A stretch of DNA of 64,000 bases from Phalacrocorax aristotelis (GCF_949628215.1 NC_134277.1:31695058-31759057); one strand, 5' to 3'. Shown: positions 49,230-62,342, counted from the first letter of the stretch. The notes: generated by a model not told the origin, from the sequence alone. Program-made: numbers and translations.

Positions 49230-50170
49230 ACCATTAGCTCCTGCGGGTCTTCTCCCTGCAAGACTGAAAAAGCCCTACTTGGTATTTCCTCCCCATACTC
49301 ACAGAAGTCACCCCCCTTGATGTTTCTTCCAAGTAAGATTGTTCTGTTAAATTTCATTTTTGCCGTTAAAAGACACCCTGTGCAACCCTGTATTCCTTCT
49401 AGCACTCTCTTCTGTACACGCTCCTACTTTTCAGTATTATTTTAATGTTTTGCTTAACCAGAACTGTATTGCATGCCAGTATCGGCCTCATCAGTGCTAC
49501 TTAGCAAGACAAAACATCTCCTCCTCTCCTGCCTCCTTTTTGACTGTGCAAATATTACAGAAGGCCTTTTTGCCATACGGTTGCAATGTTTGGTTGGGCT
49601 GGTTTCCCACTGTGAAGCCAAGGAGGAGGAGGCCCATCTCAAAATAATTTTTTCCAACATACTGTTTCCCGGTTCCATAGGCCTTGTCTACATTCAGCAT
49701 ACTAGAAAAACATTTTGTTTAATGTGCCCAGATTACCAAACAATTCAAATTGCTCTGAGTCCTGCCTGTTATTTACCACTCTGCCTATCTGTGCCATAAA
49801 GTTATCTATTAACTTTGTTCCGTGTCTTTACTGAAAATGTTGAATAGCAACACTCCTGATATCAATTCCTAAAGAACTATAATCGAAACAATCCATCCAG
49901 AGATGATTGCCCAGTGACAGCCACTTTTACATCTGTCAGTTGGCCAGGTCTTAATGTATTTAATGTGTGCTTTATCGATACTGCTTTGTGCTAACTTCTT
50001 AATCAGAATGTAATGCAGTGGCAAACTGAATGCCATAAAAAGTCTAACTATATGATACAGGTATCTTTATCATTCAAACTTTTAATCTCAACAAAGAATT
50101 GAATCAGGTTTGATATGACCTTTATTCCATAAAATCATGTTGACTGATTTCCAAATACAGAAAACAAATA
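49230..50170 (-). mobile_element. Ancient CR1/L3-like LINE, decayed
   Basis: Reading the plus strand, blocks appear in the same order as the reverse complement of the CR1/L3 reverse-transcriptase region: ctcttctgtacacgctcc, cggcctcatcagtgct, gaaggcctttttgcc, a 'gaatagcaacactcctgat' block, 'gtatttaatgtgtgc', 'aatgcagtggcaaactgaat', 'tttaatctcaacaaag', and finally 'aaaatcatgttgactga'. The element's sense strand is minus, the same as ETV1. It is full of indels with no intact frame. Its high divergence points to an insertion long before the CR1 copy at 54896. Boundaries are approximate and the family is recalled, not searched. Confidence 0.7.
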
Positions 50171-50655
50171 TTTATTGAACAACACTACTTTTCTATGTCA
50201 TTCATAAAAATTTTACCACGTACAAGTTACTTATGAGTGCATAACATGGCTAAGACTGTTTTCCCCCTATCTAGGCTGTGATTAAAACTCAGATCTGGTG
50301 ACTTTAGCCTTGCAGTTTGTGGATTTTTCCCTGGTGTCTTTCACCTCCCTTATCAAGCTTCTATACTTCACATAATTTCATATACCGAACCTGTTATAAA
50401 TTTCCATCTCCTGTTTCACACTCCCTGTTGAATATTACTTTTTAATTTCTATTTTCTGCCTTTATTCCACCCCAGAAGCAGTTGGGCTTTTAGCCAGATT
50501 TGTTTGTTATCTTTCCAGTTGTGTCTTTTCACTGGTGAATGAAGTCTTACTAGAGGACTTTGATTCATGCATCTGTCTGAGTTCTCATCAATCTCAAAAC
50601 AAATTTCCCTCATGTTTGTGAAATTTGCCCCTTGGAAGAAAAACAGATAAATCCT

Positions 50656-50678
50656 AAACAAACAAACAAACAAAAAAA
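50656..50678 (+). repeat. (AAAC)n short tandem repeat
   Basis: Four AAAC units end in A7. Confidence 0.9.
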
Positions 50679-51325
50679 TCATATATTGACAAGAAAGATA
50701 CACCACAGCAGGAGAGCGCAGGGTACAACCTCTCTTTCAGTGGTCATTTTTTCTTAGTTCTGTTGGCCTTCTTATTTTTAATACATATAAAGTGCTTTTT
50801 ACTCAGAATTATTAATTCTGACAATAAACTAAGCTCTACCCTATGGAAGTCACCGAGAGTTTTGGTATATATCATATGGCTGTACAATTCGGGCTTAAGG
50901 AGCACCAAAACATTACAAAAATCGTAACAAAAAGAAAAGCCAAAAATCTTCACTAAAAACTTTTTAAAGTATAAAATGGATTACTTAACAGTTAACTGAG
51001 CCTGTCACACCAATAGCCTGGAAAACATCACTTGAGCAGAATGGGTGAAATGGACAAATTTTTAAGTGTCTCTTCCTTTCAACTGCTAGAGGCCTTGAAA
51101 AGCAGAATGAGTGAATTCATAACAAAATTGCTTCTATGCTGATCAACCCATGGCAACAGAAGAAGCTACAAAAAATCAGTGCATCAGAAACTACAGACTG
51201 GAAAGGGAAAGAAAGATGATGCAAGTCTTCCCAGCAGCAGGATTAAACCAGTGAACCCCAAATCCCTCTAGGCTTTTTAATTTTTTACGTTTCTCTCATA
51301 CAATGATACATAATAGAAAACTTAA

Positions 51326-51394
51326 CTTCTGTTCTGTTTGGGTGAGCCAGGAAGCCTTCTTGCCTCATGTAAATGGAATGGCAGCTAGGCACTT
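51326..51394 (-). CDS. ETV1: ETV1 69-base exon, donor site abnormal
   Basis: This 69-base, phase 1-1 exon encodes V-P-S-C-H-S-I-Y-M-R-Q-E-G-F-L-A-H-P-N-R-T-E, human residues 269-290; human has S for N. The acceptor is excellent (CTTCTCCTTTCAG). The exon should end GAA-G so that the next exon (GT TGT ATG) completes G291, but the following bases are TTAAGT, not GT. The nearest GT is one base earlier (GAA|GTTAAG) and would shift the frame. A donor-like GTATGAG at 51301-51295 lies in the right phase and would add eight open codons. The exon sequence itself is intact. Confidence 0.93.
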
Positions 51395-54300
51395 CTGAAA
51401 GGAGAAGATGATAACGCTAGTCAAAAGACTGTCTGGAATTAAAAGTGTGCAGGTTATCAATGAGACAGGCTGCAGGCAGAAGAGCAACAAAAAGGATGCA
51501 AGTTATAGCGAGGGGGAACCTGTCAACACACAGTTAGCATTTCAGAGCAGCACGCACAAGGCATGGTGGAGGAGAAAAATCGTAATGTGAGGATCATAGA
51601 TCCTGTCTAACATAGGCACCTGAACTCAAACCCTTATTGCAATCAACTTTCCTAAAAGCTGACTCCCACGATGATTACACTTTAGACCATTCACAGACCA
51701 AAAAACCCACACAAGACAGTATCAATTTTAAACCCTGTAACGACCTATAAAGACAGGTCATAAACCTACCTTTGTAACTAATTTGACCTAACATTTTTAA
51801 TCAATTACACAGAAAAGCCTGCCAATCACACTGGAGACTTATAAACTCTACATTAATACAAGGAATGTCAGAGTGAATTTAGAGTAGGATATTGCTTTTT
51901 AGACTCTGGTTAAGGATTTGAAGGGTTAATGAAATTTTCTGCAATTGCTAAGCATTTAATCTAGAAATCAGATGCATCAATTTCACCCTCCACCTGTACA
52001 TCCCTAACCAAAAAAGAATGCTTCTCAAAAGAAAAAAGAAATTGGTGCATACAAAGTAATACAGACATCTACTTGCCATTCCCCAACTCTACTCAAATCT
52101 GCAAGAAGAATGAGAAATAACAAACAGAACTAATGAAAATGGAGTTCTTTAAATGTCTTTCTATTTCTTCCCCATGTCTTGCACTGTCCCCAGGCAGCCA
52201 CATCCTGTGCACAGGGACTTGCAAACAGAAATACACCATAAATGTTTGCCCTTCCAGACCATGTTTAACCTGCTTCTTGGATATCAGAAGCCTTGCTTAA
52301 CAAAGCCTATTTGATCTTGTGATAAACTCCTACCCTAAGCTATGCAATCTGTTACCAGTACCTTGTAACTCTTTAAAAGATGCAAACAGAGGCCGAAAGA
52401 GCAGGCACTATTTTTCCAACACTGCCTACAGACTCTTTCAGCGTGTGATTCCAAATTTCACTGTTCACTGACTAGTAATGAGTATCAAAGATTTGGCAGG
52501 ATAAGAAATTGAGGTTTTACACTGACTTCACAAACAAGAGAAACACAGGGCAGTAATAATAAGTTTCCTCTAACAGTCCATGGTCTCTCTTGCACATCTG
52601 TGCTGAACTCTTCATTACCTCCTCTCTTGACGAAACGCTCAATGCCTGCCTGCTCAGGCCTCGAGAACCTCTAAGTCTCTGACGGCTATTCTGAACAACC
52701 ACAGGAATCAGTGATTCAGTGATCAGCCGAGTCAAGTATAGCTCTGTAGAATAGAAGTCAAGGCTACGAGTAATGGTTCACCTGCAAGGAATCACTCATG
52801 TTACCAAGTAGATTGAATTTTAAGGAGAATGGAAAAATCTACGTAAAAAAAGAGGAAGTTGGAGAACTGAAACAGATGTTATTTTCTATTTTAGGTAAAA
52901 ATTCACTAGTATTGGCAGCAAAACCCTTTTTGACTCATAAACTCCACTCTCACAAAGTGATACAGCAGAGTATACAGAATAAAGAATTATACATGCATCC
53001 AAGAAGTTGTGTTCTTAGCCAATTTGGGGTTTCATCTCCCATGCTCCTAAGTCAATTATAATTAACATCTGGAGTCTTTTTAAGGCAAGCATTGTTTGTA
53101 CCAACATTACTTAATCTTCTGGTTAGCTTGTGCTTAAACAGTCCACAGAGGACCGAAAAATACAGCAACGAAGAGTTTATTTCTCGTAAAGTAACTAGAG
53201 TCTTGTTATCCTAAAGTGCTATCAGTTAATTTATGACTATCAGAGTGGGTCAGACTCTAATCAAATTGTAGAAACATTTCCAAAGTGATTATTCAATCAA
53301 ATGACTAACATGGTTAATTAGGAGCCATAAACATTGCTCTGAAGTTCATCAAAGTAATGACTTGCCCAGAAAAATTACTGCTAATTAAATTGCCTGCTGC
53401 TTTCATTTCTACCTTATCTAATAAAAAGTCCAACCAATGAAATTTAGCATTGCAGTTTTAAATCGTACTAAATGCTTGACTAAGACCCAGAAGTATTTTT
53501 ACTAGCTAAGCGGAGCTACTTCAAAAGAAAACATTTTAGTGCAGAAATTACAGAGCAATTATATGTTTTCTTCTCTTTACAGCATTGTTTCAAGACAACA
53601 AATAAGACAGAATTAGGCATAAAATGCTTCCAGGGCAGGATCTGAGTGTTTGAAGTGACTGATTCTATCACCTTTTAGCAATTGTTAGACTTTGGAGAAA
53701 AATGTGCCTGAATTTAGGACACACAACAACTTATTTCAAACTTTTAACGAAGTAATTCACATTGTAAAGTTACATCATCTCAAGAAGAGCAGAGCCCCTT
53801 AAAAAGGAAAAAACCCCAAACAAATTAACTAAAAATATGGCGATAAAAAAAATTTATTTCTCCTTTACTGTTAATTTGGAATACTTAGAGGTCATTCTTC
53901 GTTGCTCCTTTTGCTAACAGAAACATAGCAGTCATCTTAAGACAATGAATATAGCCTTACACCATGTTGGTTTGAAACCATTTTTTCCCAGTAGGTGTTA
54001 TTTTAAAACTGCATGTAATCTAGACACTGCAGAAGTGCCTTTTCATCTGGGATTGTCACAGAGTAAAATACTGGAAATAAGCTCTGCTGTGCCTTAATCA
54101 AAATACATCAAAGCAGAAAAAGCCCAAACAGACTTTCTCACGACAAGAAAAATCTGCTACTGAATTTAGCAGGACACAGGTTCTAGGTTTCATTATCAAG
54201 AAAGACACTTGAGTGGTCCCTTGGTAAGGAAGTATTTCATATTAATTACCATACCAGAATTTAAAGGGTTAGGTTGTATCAGCCCTGTATAACCTCAAGC

Positions 54301-54895
54301 ACGTAAGGAATCCTTAAATCCTATTTTCCAATTGTTTTTCAGAGATGAGAACCAGGTTTCAGACCCACAATTGCACCCTGTGCAGAAACAAACAGAACTT
54401 CAGCCCACATCCTTAGCCAGGTGAGACAGGGAAGATGAAGCTTCTGCAGGTGACGGGATGAAGTGACTGTCTTCTCCTGAAGCTGTGCAAAAGCAGGACC
54501 TGGAAACCTGAACCAGAATTTATTCTTCAGCCATTCCTGTGGTTCTGACCTTAGACAGCCTTCCTAACTAAGGACATGTTGTTACATTACCCTCTAACTC
54601 TGTATTACTTTTTCAGTTAACTTTATCAACACCAGCTGAAGATTTGGTGGCCCAGGGCACTGCCCATGTGCATGTGACAAATCACAGTGCAATACAGTGG
54701 TACTGCATTACACACATGCACATGCAGAGAGAGAGAGATGGGAGGCCAAGACTTAGAAGATGCACACAATCTGAAAAATGGTGCGTTAAGAAGTTGAGCT
54801 ACCTGCCTGGCCTTGGTCTCTGCAAGGCAGCTCATGTGAGCAGTACAATGTAATGGTGAGCAGCTGCCTTGCGCACCAAGCCTGCTTACAAGTGA

Positions 54896-55670
54896 TAGAA
54901 TTATAGAATCATTTAGGTTGGAAAAGACCTTTAAGATCATTGAGTCCAACAGGAACCTAAAACTGCCAAGATCACCACTAAACCATGTCCCTAAGCGCCA
55001 TGTCTACACATCTTTTAAATGCCTCCAGGGATGATGACTCAATCACTTCCCTGGGCAGCCTGTTCTAATCCCTGACAACCCTTTCAGTACAGAAATTTTT
55101 CCTGACATCCAATCTAAACCTCCCCTGGTGCAACTTGAGGCCATCTCCTCTCATTTTATCACTAGTAACTTGGGAGAAGAGACTGACCCCTGCCTCGCTA
55201 CAACCTCCTTTCAGGTAGTTGTAGAGAGCAATGAGGTCTCCCCTCAGCCTCCTCTTCTCCAGACTAAACAACCCCAGTTCCCTCAGCTGCTCCTTATAAG
55301 GCTTGTTCTCCAGACCCTTCAACAGCTTCATTGCCCTCAATGTCTTTCTTGCAGTGAGGGGCCCAAAACTAAACACAGTATTCAAGGTGCGGCCTCATCG
55401 GTGCCAAGTACAGGGGCATGATCACTTCCTTGCTGCTGCTGGCCCCACTATTCCTGATACAAGCCAGGATGCTGTTGGCCTTCTTGGCCACCTGGGCACA
55501 CTGCTGACCAACACCCCCAGGTCCTTCTCCGCCAGGCAGCTTTCCAGCCACTCTTCCCAAGCCTGTAGTGTTGCATGGGGTTGTTGTCACACAAGTGCAG
55601 GACCTGGCACTTAGACTTGAACCTCATACAATCGGCATCGGCCCATCAATCCAGCCACTCAAATTCATCT
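54896..55670 (-). mobile_element. CR1 LINE, 5'-truncated, with decayed ORF2 end
   Basis: The element lies in minus orientation. It ends at 54896 with the CR1 terminal repeat (ATTCTATAATTCTA on the minus strand) and no poly(A). Its 3' UTR (54915-55075) has the avian wording ttaagatcattgagtccaac and aaaccatgtccctaa. Upstream, minus-strand frames at 55065-55385 and 55369-55590 give the ORF2 C-terminus: [34 protein letters not shown] and M-R-P-H-L-E-Y-C-V. The two frames do not join, so there is at least one frameshift near 55380. The catalytic part of the reverse transcriptase is missing. Confidence 0.93.
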
Positions 55671-58600
55671 CAAAATCACTCAAACACCTCAACTCATAGG
55701 TGAAACTCGTCTCCTTCCCTACAGGCATAAAATAAAGTGACGACACTAAAACCAGAACCTTCTCACTCTTTGCCCGCCTACCTCTCCAATTTACACTTTA
55801 TTACCAGCTAAGTCATATTAAGAACAGAAGCAGTTCCCAGTAAATACAGCCAGTCCTGTAATTTAGCTTACAGCATAACCTCTCCAATTGTCCTTTTGGT
55901 CTGAAAAGTTACTACACGGGCTTTGGCTCCTATTTCAGCAATTTGGAATTGGTATATGTATACAAACAGGCTTAAATGTGCTGTGCCACTTGTCTTCCCA
56001 TAGGCAAGAAATACAGTGCATGCAGATTCTTTCCTTTTGTGCTACCAGGAACAGAGCCTGGACAAGCCCCTCTGGTAAGTGTGACCAACCTAACTCCCAG
56101 GCACCACACACACGTCAGCCTGACCCTGTGCTACACACACTGTGAGTATGCCAGCCCTCCCTTCAGTGCCTTGCAGGGCTTTGCCAAGTACTTCCGTGTG
56201 CAAGGCAAGCATTTCTCTAGTACATGTAGAGGTGGCTGGTGTAGTGGGAGAGATTTTTTTACCAAGTAAGTGCAGAGACAAAGGTAGCCTTTTTAAAATA
56301 AAATATTTGATCTGGAACACATCATACTTTTGGCCTCAAACTGAGTAACATCACAATCACACTACAAGTAACTTTTCTGTTCATGGATTTCCAAAAGAAC
56401 TGACAAACTGTTTACAAAGGAGTGCTTCATCCACCACTGAAACACATTTAGCCTCGTGGTGGAAAGCAGCTGTTTACCACCGAGAAGCTCTGACCAGCTC
56501 AAGGGTGAAGACTAATACTGAAATCACTGGAAAACTGACAGGGCTTTTTAGGTAAGAAAGGCAATTCTTAAAAAACTAGACCACAACAAGTGGCTAAGGT
56601 GGCACCAGGCATCACTAAGAAAAATCCTGGACCTGTGTTTTGCAGGGAGAGGTACCAAATGATTCTTTCTGATCATGAAACCTACAATTTTGTAAACCTG
56701 CAGAAAACACTTAGATTAAAACTCGTATGTCTCTCCAAATAGAGACAGGTAGAAATACTAGAACTAATGGCAATCTCCTTACACAGGAATTGCTTGAGCA
56801 TATTTCACACTTTAAATGCTGGTTGGTTAGGTTTTAGTTCAACCACCTTTAAAAGCACTATCCCCTCAGAAGGTATTTAATTACAACAGAGTCCGACAAC
56901 TTGGTAAAATCCTGGCAATACAAAAGTCAGCATTATATTTTCCTTAGCAGGTTCAGCACGAAAAATCTAGGTACACTGAAGTTATATGAGTGAAAATAGA
57001 GTCACTATCTTCTCTAAAAATCAACCTAAAAATTAAGTATTCTTTTTCCAAATCATTATGCAGTTTAAAAACATTCAGAATGGAAGGTTTTGTTCTTCAT
57101 TTTGTCTGTCACTAGCCTTCGTACCAGCAATTAGGAAAAAAAAAATCCAGAAGCATGTGCACTCATAGATACACACACATTCCCTTCTAAAAAAGAGATG
57201 ATTAAAATTTGTTAAGTTTAATATCTTACCCCTCACTTGAGAAAAACCTACCGGAGAACTAGATTTGGCCCCACCAGCTCATGTCGAAGTGGAATTATTA
57301 CACACATACAGAAAGAAAACCTTAAGCAAACAGCTTCCTTTCCACAACTTTGGTTTTTAGATCTATGACAACATCTAATGCATTTTCTGAGACCAGATGT
57401 CAACAGCCTGTCTCGGCGATGTGTAACTTTTTATACAGCAGAACAGGAAAACAAAGGCTCATACATTCAGCTCTGAATTGAAATTCCACATGGAGCTGAT
57501 CTTTTGAGCATATTTTAAAATCATGTATTTGCTTTTATTAACCTCAGTAACTGTAAAATGTATTTTAAACATTGCTTCCCTTTGAATTCAACAAAAGACA
57601 GAAGTATATTCTCTCTCCCTCGCTCCTTTTGTTAGTAATCTTACTGCAAAAATGTCTGTGTTGCTTTTTCTCCTCCGCCCCGTCCCCTGCCTGTAAAATC
57701 GAAGTTGGACAAACACTGCACGGCTGAAGTGACATATTTGAATGGAATTCAGACCAACCAGTTCCTGTTTATGTTTCTGATTTGAGAATGTAGCCTTCTC
57801 ATTCACTATACATTAGAAACACACCAAGGCCATAAATGGTGTCAGGTTACAGGCAGGCAGGGCCAAGGAGCATTAATCATTACTTTAAGGCAACTGGCAA
57901 AAGCAGCAGCTGAGGGAACACTACACCCTTCAGCTCCGCATAAATGGACATTCCAGGGTTTGGCGTGTGTGGGGTTTTTTTTTTTCCCTTCAGCATCCAT
58001 TTTATGAATGAAACTTCAGGCTGCACAGAGTCCATTCATATAAAAGCTATGCTCACAGGGCTCAGTCTCTCGGGATCAATCGGTCTTGGGTAAGGCTGAT
58101 GTGATTGGTTTAAGGCAGGCTTCAGCCTTCCATTACTGATTTAAAATGCAGCCTGTGTCCATTTGACCTGCGTTAATGCACAAAGAGTAAATCCAGACTG
58201 TGCTCTCAATCCTCAAATCAAATCATTAGCCAGTGCCACTTACTGTAACTGTAGATTTAGAGGATATTTATCCATTTCTTTGAAAAACAGGGACTGCAGG
58301 ACAATTTTTCAGATCTTATTGTCTCCTTTGAAAGGAAAAATAGATGTATGGTCTCCTGCCTATATGTTCACATTAACTTGGTATTCAGGTTTTCCTTTGT
58401 TCACGAAGATAATATTACAAAATGAATTCTATGCTAACTACAGATTTCTTTCAGACAGAATTAGTGAATAGGGGAAATCAGCTAGATGGGAAACAAGCAA
58501 AAAGTTAAAACTCTGACTTCCATAGCAATCTTCTGAAGTCCAGGTTTCCCAAGTTTGCCCCTCAGATGTTATTTTTTTCTACTACTCATATCATCCAATA

Positions 58601-59037
58601 GCAGACTTGTGTTTATGTGTTTTAAGAGCAAGTACAAAGTGCAGTGCAGCTTAACTACTGAACAAAATCCATGCTCATTCACTGAAGCAACACAGCAAAG
58701 ACAAGCTCCTGAAAGAAGAGGGTGAAATATTTTTAAACCACAGAAGTGAGACTCGGGAAAACTGAAAAACCAAAAACAAGGAGGGGAGACTTCTTAAACC
58801 TACTGAACTCGAGAGCAAACTCCTATCCTTTGCCCCTCCTACCTTTATGCCAGCCACTTTTTCATTGCAAACAATTGTACTGCTGCATAAAAGAATTTAT
58901 TTAAAGCCATGGGGGGATGCAGTTTTGAGATGCACGTACTGAAGCACCACATCCAGGAAAAGGATGGAGTCAGTTTTGTTTCACAGACCATTTTATAAAA
59001 CTATGTTCAAGAATACCACAAATATTTGCAGCCTGAC

Positions 59038-59072
59038 AAAAAAAAAAAAAAAAAAAAGCGGGGGGGGGGGGG
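59038..59072 (+). repeat. A20 directly followed by GC G13
   Basis: Twenty A (59038-59057) are followed by GC and then 13 G (59060-59072). This is an abrupt switch between two homopolymers on the same strand. It is very prone to replication slippage and sequencing error. Confidence 0.95.
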
Positions 59073-59384
59073 AAACACGACAGAGAAAAAGAAAACCTAG
59101 AGACAATTTGAGGAAAAGATTAAGCAGCTGGAGGATTTATGAAGCAAGATCTCAACAAGTCACACAGTCACACTAAAAGTATACATGCAAACTGTCTACA
59201 GAGATTTAGAGGTGGTATGTTAATACCAAGGAATTGTTTAGGATAAGCCAAAGAGGTGTAGCTATGAGCAAGGGAATGGACCTGATCAAAGGGAAAATTT
59301 AGGCTTACGATCAAAAAATATTTCTTAACTGTGAAGTCTATTAGTCTGTGAAATAATCTCCCAGGAGAATAATTGTAGTAATAA

Positions 59385-59440
59385 TACTTAGCACTCATAC
59401 AGCGCTTTATGTTTTCAAAGCACTGTGCAAAAATTAGCCA
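59385..59440. repeat. Possible ancient SINE/LINE tail fragment
   Basis: The string aatacttagcactcatacag then cgctttatgttttcaaagca and ctgtgcaaa resembles an old amniote repeat with the wording 'tagcacttatatagcgctttt..tcaaagcgctttacaaa'. The family cannot be named from memory with confidence. Confidence 0.35.
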
Positions 59441-62342
59441 ATATAATTAAAGACAGTAAGAGAAGCACCATGAGTTGTGTCATTTGAAATGCTGCACTGG
59501 TCAATTCACTAGAGAATATCCTGGAAAAAGCGTAACTGTACTGACTCTGACTGACAGCTAAGATTTCATTTTTTTTATATACTAGCATCTCAAAATGTCT
59601 AAACTTTACCTCCAAGAAGTACAATAGAATACCCAACTGTTGTTTAAAAAAGGAAAGAAAGAAAAAAGCAATCTGCAAATAAATACACTGCCAATAAATA
59701 AACTGAATTTTTTTCCCGTTGAAATTTTAATTCAACACATTGTCTTATGCTGTTCTGCAAAGTCCCAAATTTAAGGACATGTCAGCTGATCTCTAGAGAA
59801 GAATGTGCTACTAGGGATCTTTTTCCACATTAATTTGCATTGATTTGCTTTTCAAAAAACCACCACATCAGGTATTTGAAAGGACGCTTGCTTTTTATTC
59901 CATTCTAGTCAGTAGGCAAACACACATTTATAACATGGATGGCAGAATGCTAACAACATCCTATACATATGAGAGCAAACTTAGGAGGTTAAGAAGTGTC
60001 ATAATTACAACTTCCTGGGCAACCTTGATACAACTCCTTTGTTGCAAATGAATTATAATACAGCCTTTTTCTCGGCACTCTTGCCCTGAGTGCACCGGTC
60101 AAAACTGTTTGGGGGAGAGAGAGCCATGAAGTAAACAGCTTTGCAGGTGGAGCTCCTGTTTCATTTGTTACAGAGTCTGGAAGTTGTGCACTCAATGAGG
60201 CAGAACATTTCAAGAAAGGAAAAGTTGACTTCAAGATTAATACAGCTGAACGGTCAATTTTAGGCCCCAACAAAGCCCATTCCAGCCTCAATGAAATTTG
60301 CCAAAGTAGTCACGTGGCTTCTGTCAGATTTTTCATATTATGCATTTCTTATTTTTGAAGTGCTTACACAGGGACCCTAATCTGATGTTCACATACTGCC
60401 TTGCTTAGAAGCACAAAGGAAGTCCCTAGGAGCTAAGCTTTGAATACATGTAATACACTATGTCCTTTAAAAATTATCCAGTCTAACTGGGCACCCAAAA
60501 TAAGCAGGTATATACATCTGATGTGTCTCTCTGCCTCCGCTTGTCTCTCTTAACACAGGGGCAGTTCCTCATCCATTCTAACGCGCCAACACAAGGTATT
60601 TATTGCTTTTGAGGCCTCAGGAATGAAAAGGATGAGCAACCCAGAAAGCAAGATATGGAGGCTAATAACTCTGGATAGTTAATTCCTTAAGTGATGTGAC
60701 TAGTATCTTGGAAGAAAACTTTGGAAATGACAGGGACAGAATCTAAATGTTCTAAGGTCCATTATTCAAGCATATTAATTGGGATGCTACCCTGAAACGT
60801 AACTGTGAGAATAGCACTGCTAACGCCTCTAATCTGCTCAAGGAAGAATTAATCTATCTAGATTTCAATAGATAAATTCGTGGCAATTGGTATAAGGACA
60901 TGCAAGCAACAATTCCTCCTCTACTTAACTCTTAACACTACTGTGCGACAAATTTCGAAGTTCCCAGTCAAAGACATAGCCATAGAAGAGCTTTCCAACC
61001 AGAGTAAGTATTTCAATTTGGCAAAACGGAATATGAGATTTAAACTTAACAACAACTTAAGATGTAATTTTAAAACTAGACTTTTAATATTAACTGATAC
61101 ATTCATAGCTAGAGTTGTACATTAGTAAATTTGCTAACACACTACATGAGGTGGTGAGGATCAAGCCTGCAAAGATCCTGCTTCAAAATAAAGCCCAGAA
61201 TAGATGAAGCATCGCAAGTTTGGCCTTTTTTGTTTAAATAACTGAATACATGAATAGAATTCTAGAAGTGCTAACGGTACAGGAATGCCCACTACTAACC
61301 CTTGCAAACAAAGGTCTTGGGAAGCCTTCTGGGGTATATTCACTAATGATGCAAAATTGCAAAAGTCTATATGTCCTTAGCTGCATCTTGGTGCTTAAAG
61401 TTCCTAGATATAGCATCAAGTATTAAATATGTCTGACTGGCAGCCATGAAAAAAAAAAAGCAACCTGATGCAGAAAATAAGGTCTGATTGATTGAACATG
61501 TGTGATGTACTGTGACTTCTAGAAGTGTGGACGGATAAGTATAAGGAAGAGCTTCTACTCTGTTGACATTTTTCTTTTTCCATTATCTCAAACATTCTGC
61601 AGTAGAAATTGCATACCTGCAATTACAATTACAACTAATTGATCTGCCATTTCCCATGTCATAATTAATGTCATGTTTTAATAGAGTTATAATCATTCCA
61701 TAATAATGCTTTTCATTCACCAGCTTCCCACAAAGTATAAAAGTATAGTGCACAAAAGCAATGAACTTTTATGAGGCTTTTACAAAAACATCCCAAAAGG
61801 AACATCTTGGTGTATTACAATGAACTTTTTAAATATGTTTCTATATTCTTATCTGAGCTGCAATAAAATACCATGCGAAAAAGACTTTTCACTCTGGCAT
61901 TCCCCCTTCCTTGAACATCCATAGGTGAAAAATGAAATCAATGATTCAGTGACAAATACATTATGTTTCCTAAGGGGTTATTTAATGTACTCTTAGCAAG
62001 GATGGAAAATGATGGTTTCTAGAGAACAGATGGTAGTAAGACAAAATATCAACAGACCACAGTTGTTGACTGCAATTTATGGAGTGTACAGATGTGTCAA
62101 CTTAAATGCAGCGATTCTGAAGCCAATAAAAGTACTTCCTGATACCAACAGATTAATTTTTCATGACCACTGGTTACACAGCTATTACATTTTTAAAAAC
62201 TAATTATTCATCTACAAAAGAAACAACAATTTTACTTGAATGTCATTACTATAAAGTGGAATGTTGTTCTTGCTAGCACAAAGAGAAAGGCATGACAGAA
62301 TTGGATACAAGTTTGCACATCTTCCTTCCAGAAAATTTTCTT

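Larger units (their letters stand above)
48931..51325 (-). other. ETV1: ETV1 intron (2.4 kb) with non-canonical 5' end
   Basis: The acceptor TTACAG at 48931 is good. At the phase-correct 5' boundary the intron begins TTAAGT (51325 downward) rather than GT. The intron contains most of an ancient LINE (49230-50170) and an (AAAC)n tract (50656-50678). No other gene is seen. Confidence 0.8.

Noticed and set aside
54626..55614. Several plus-strand ORFs around the CR1 element
   Set aside because: They are antisense shadows of the CR1 ORF2 remnant; only the minus-strand frames show CR1 protein wording.
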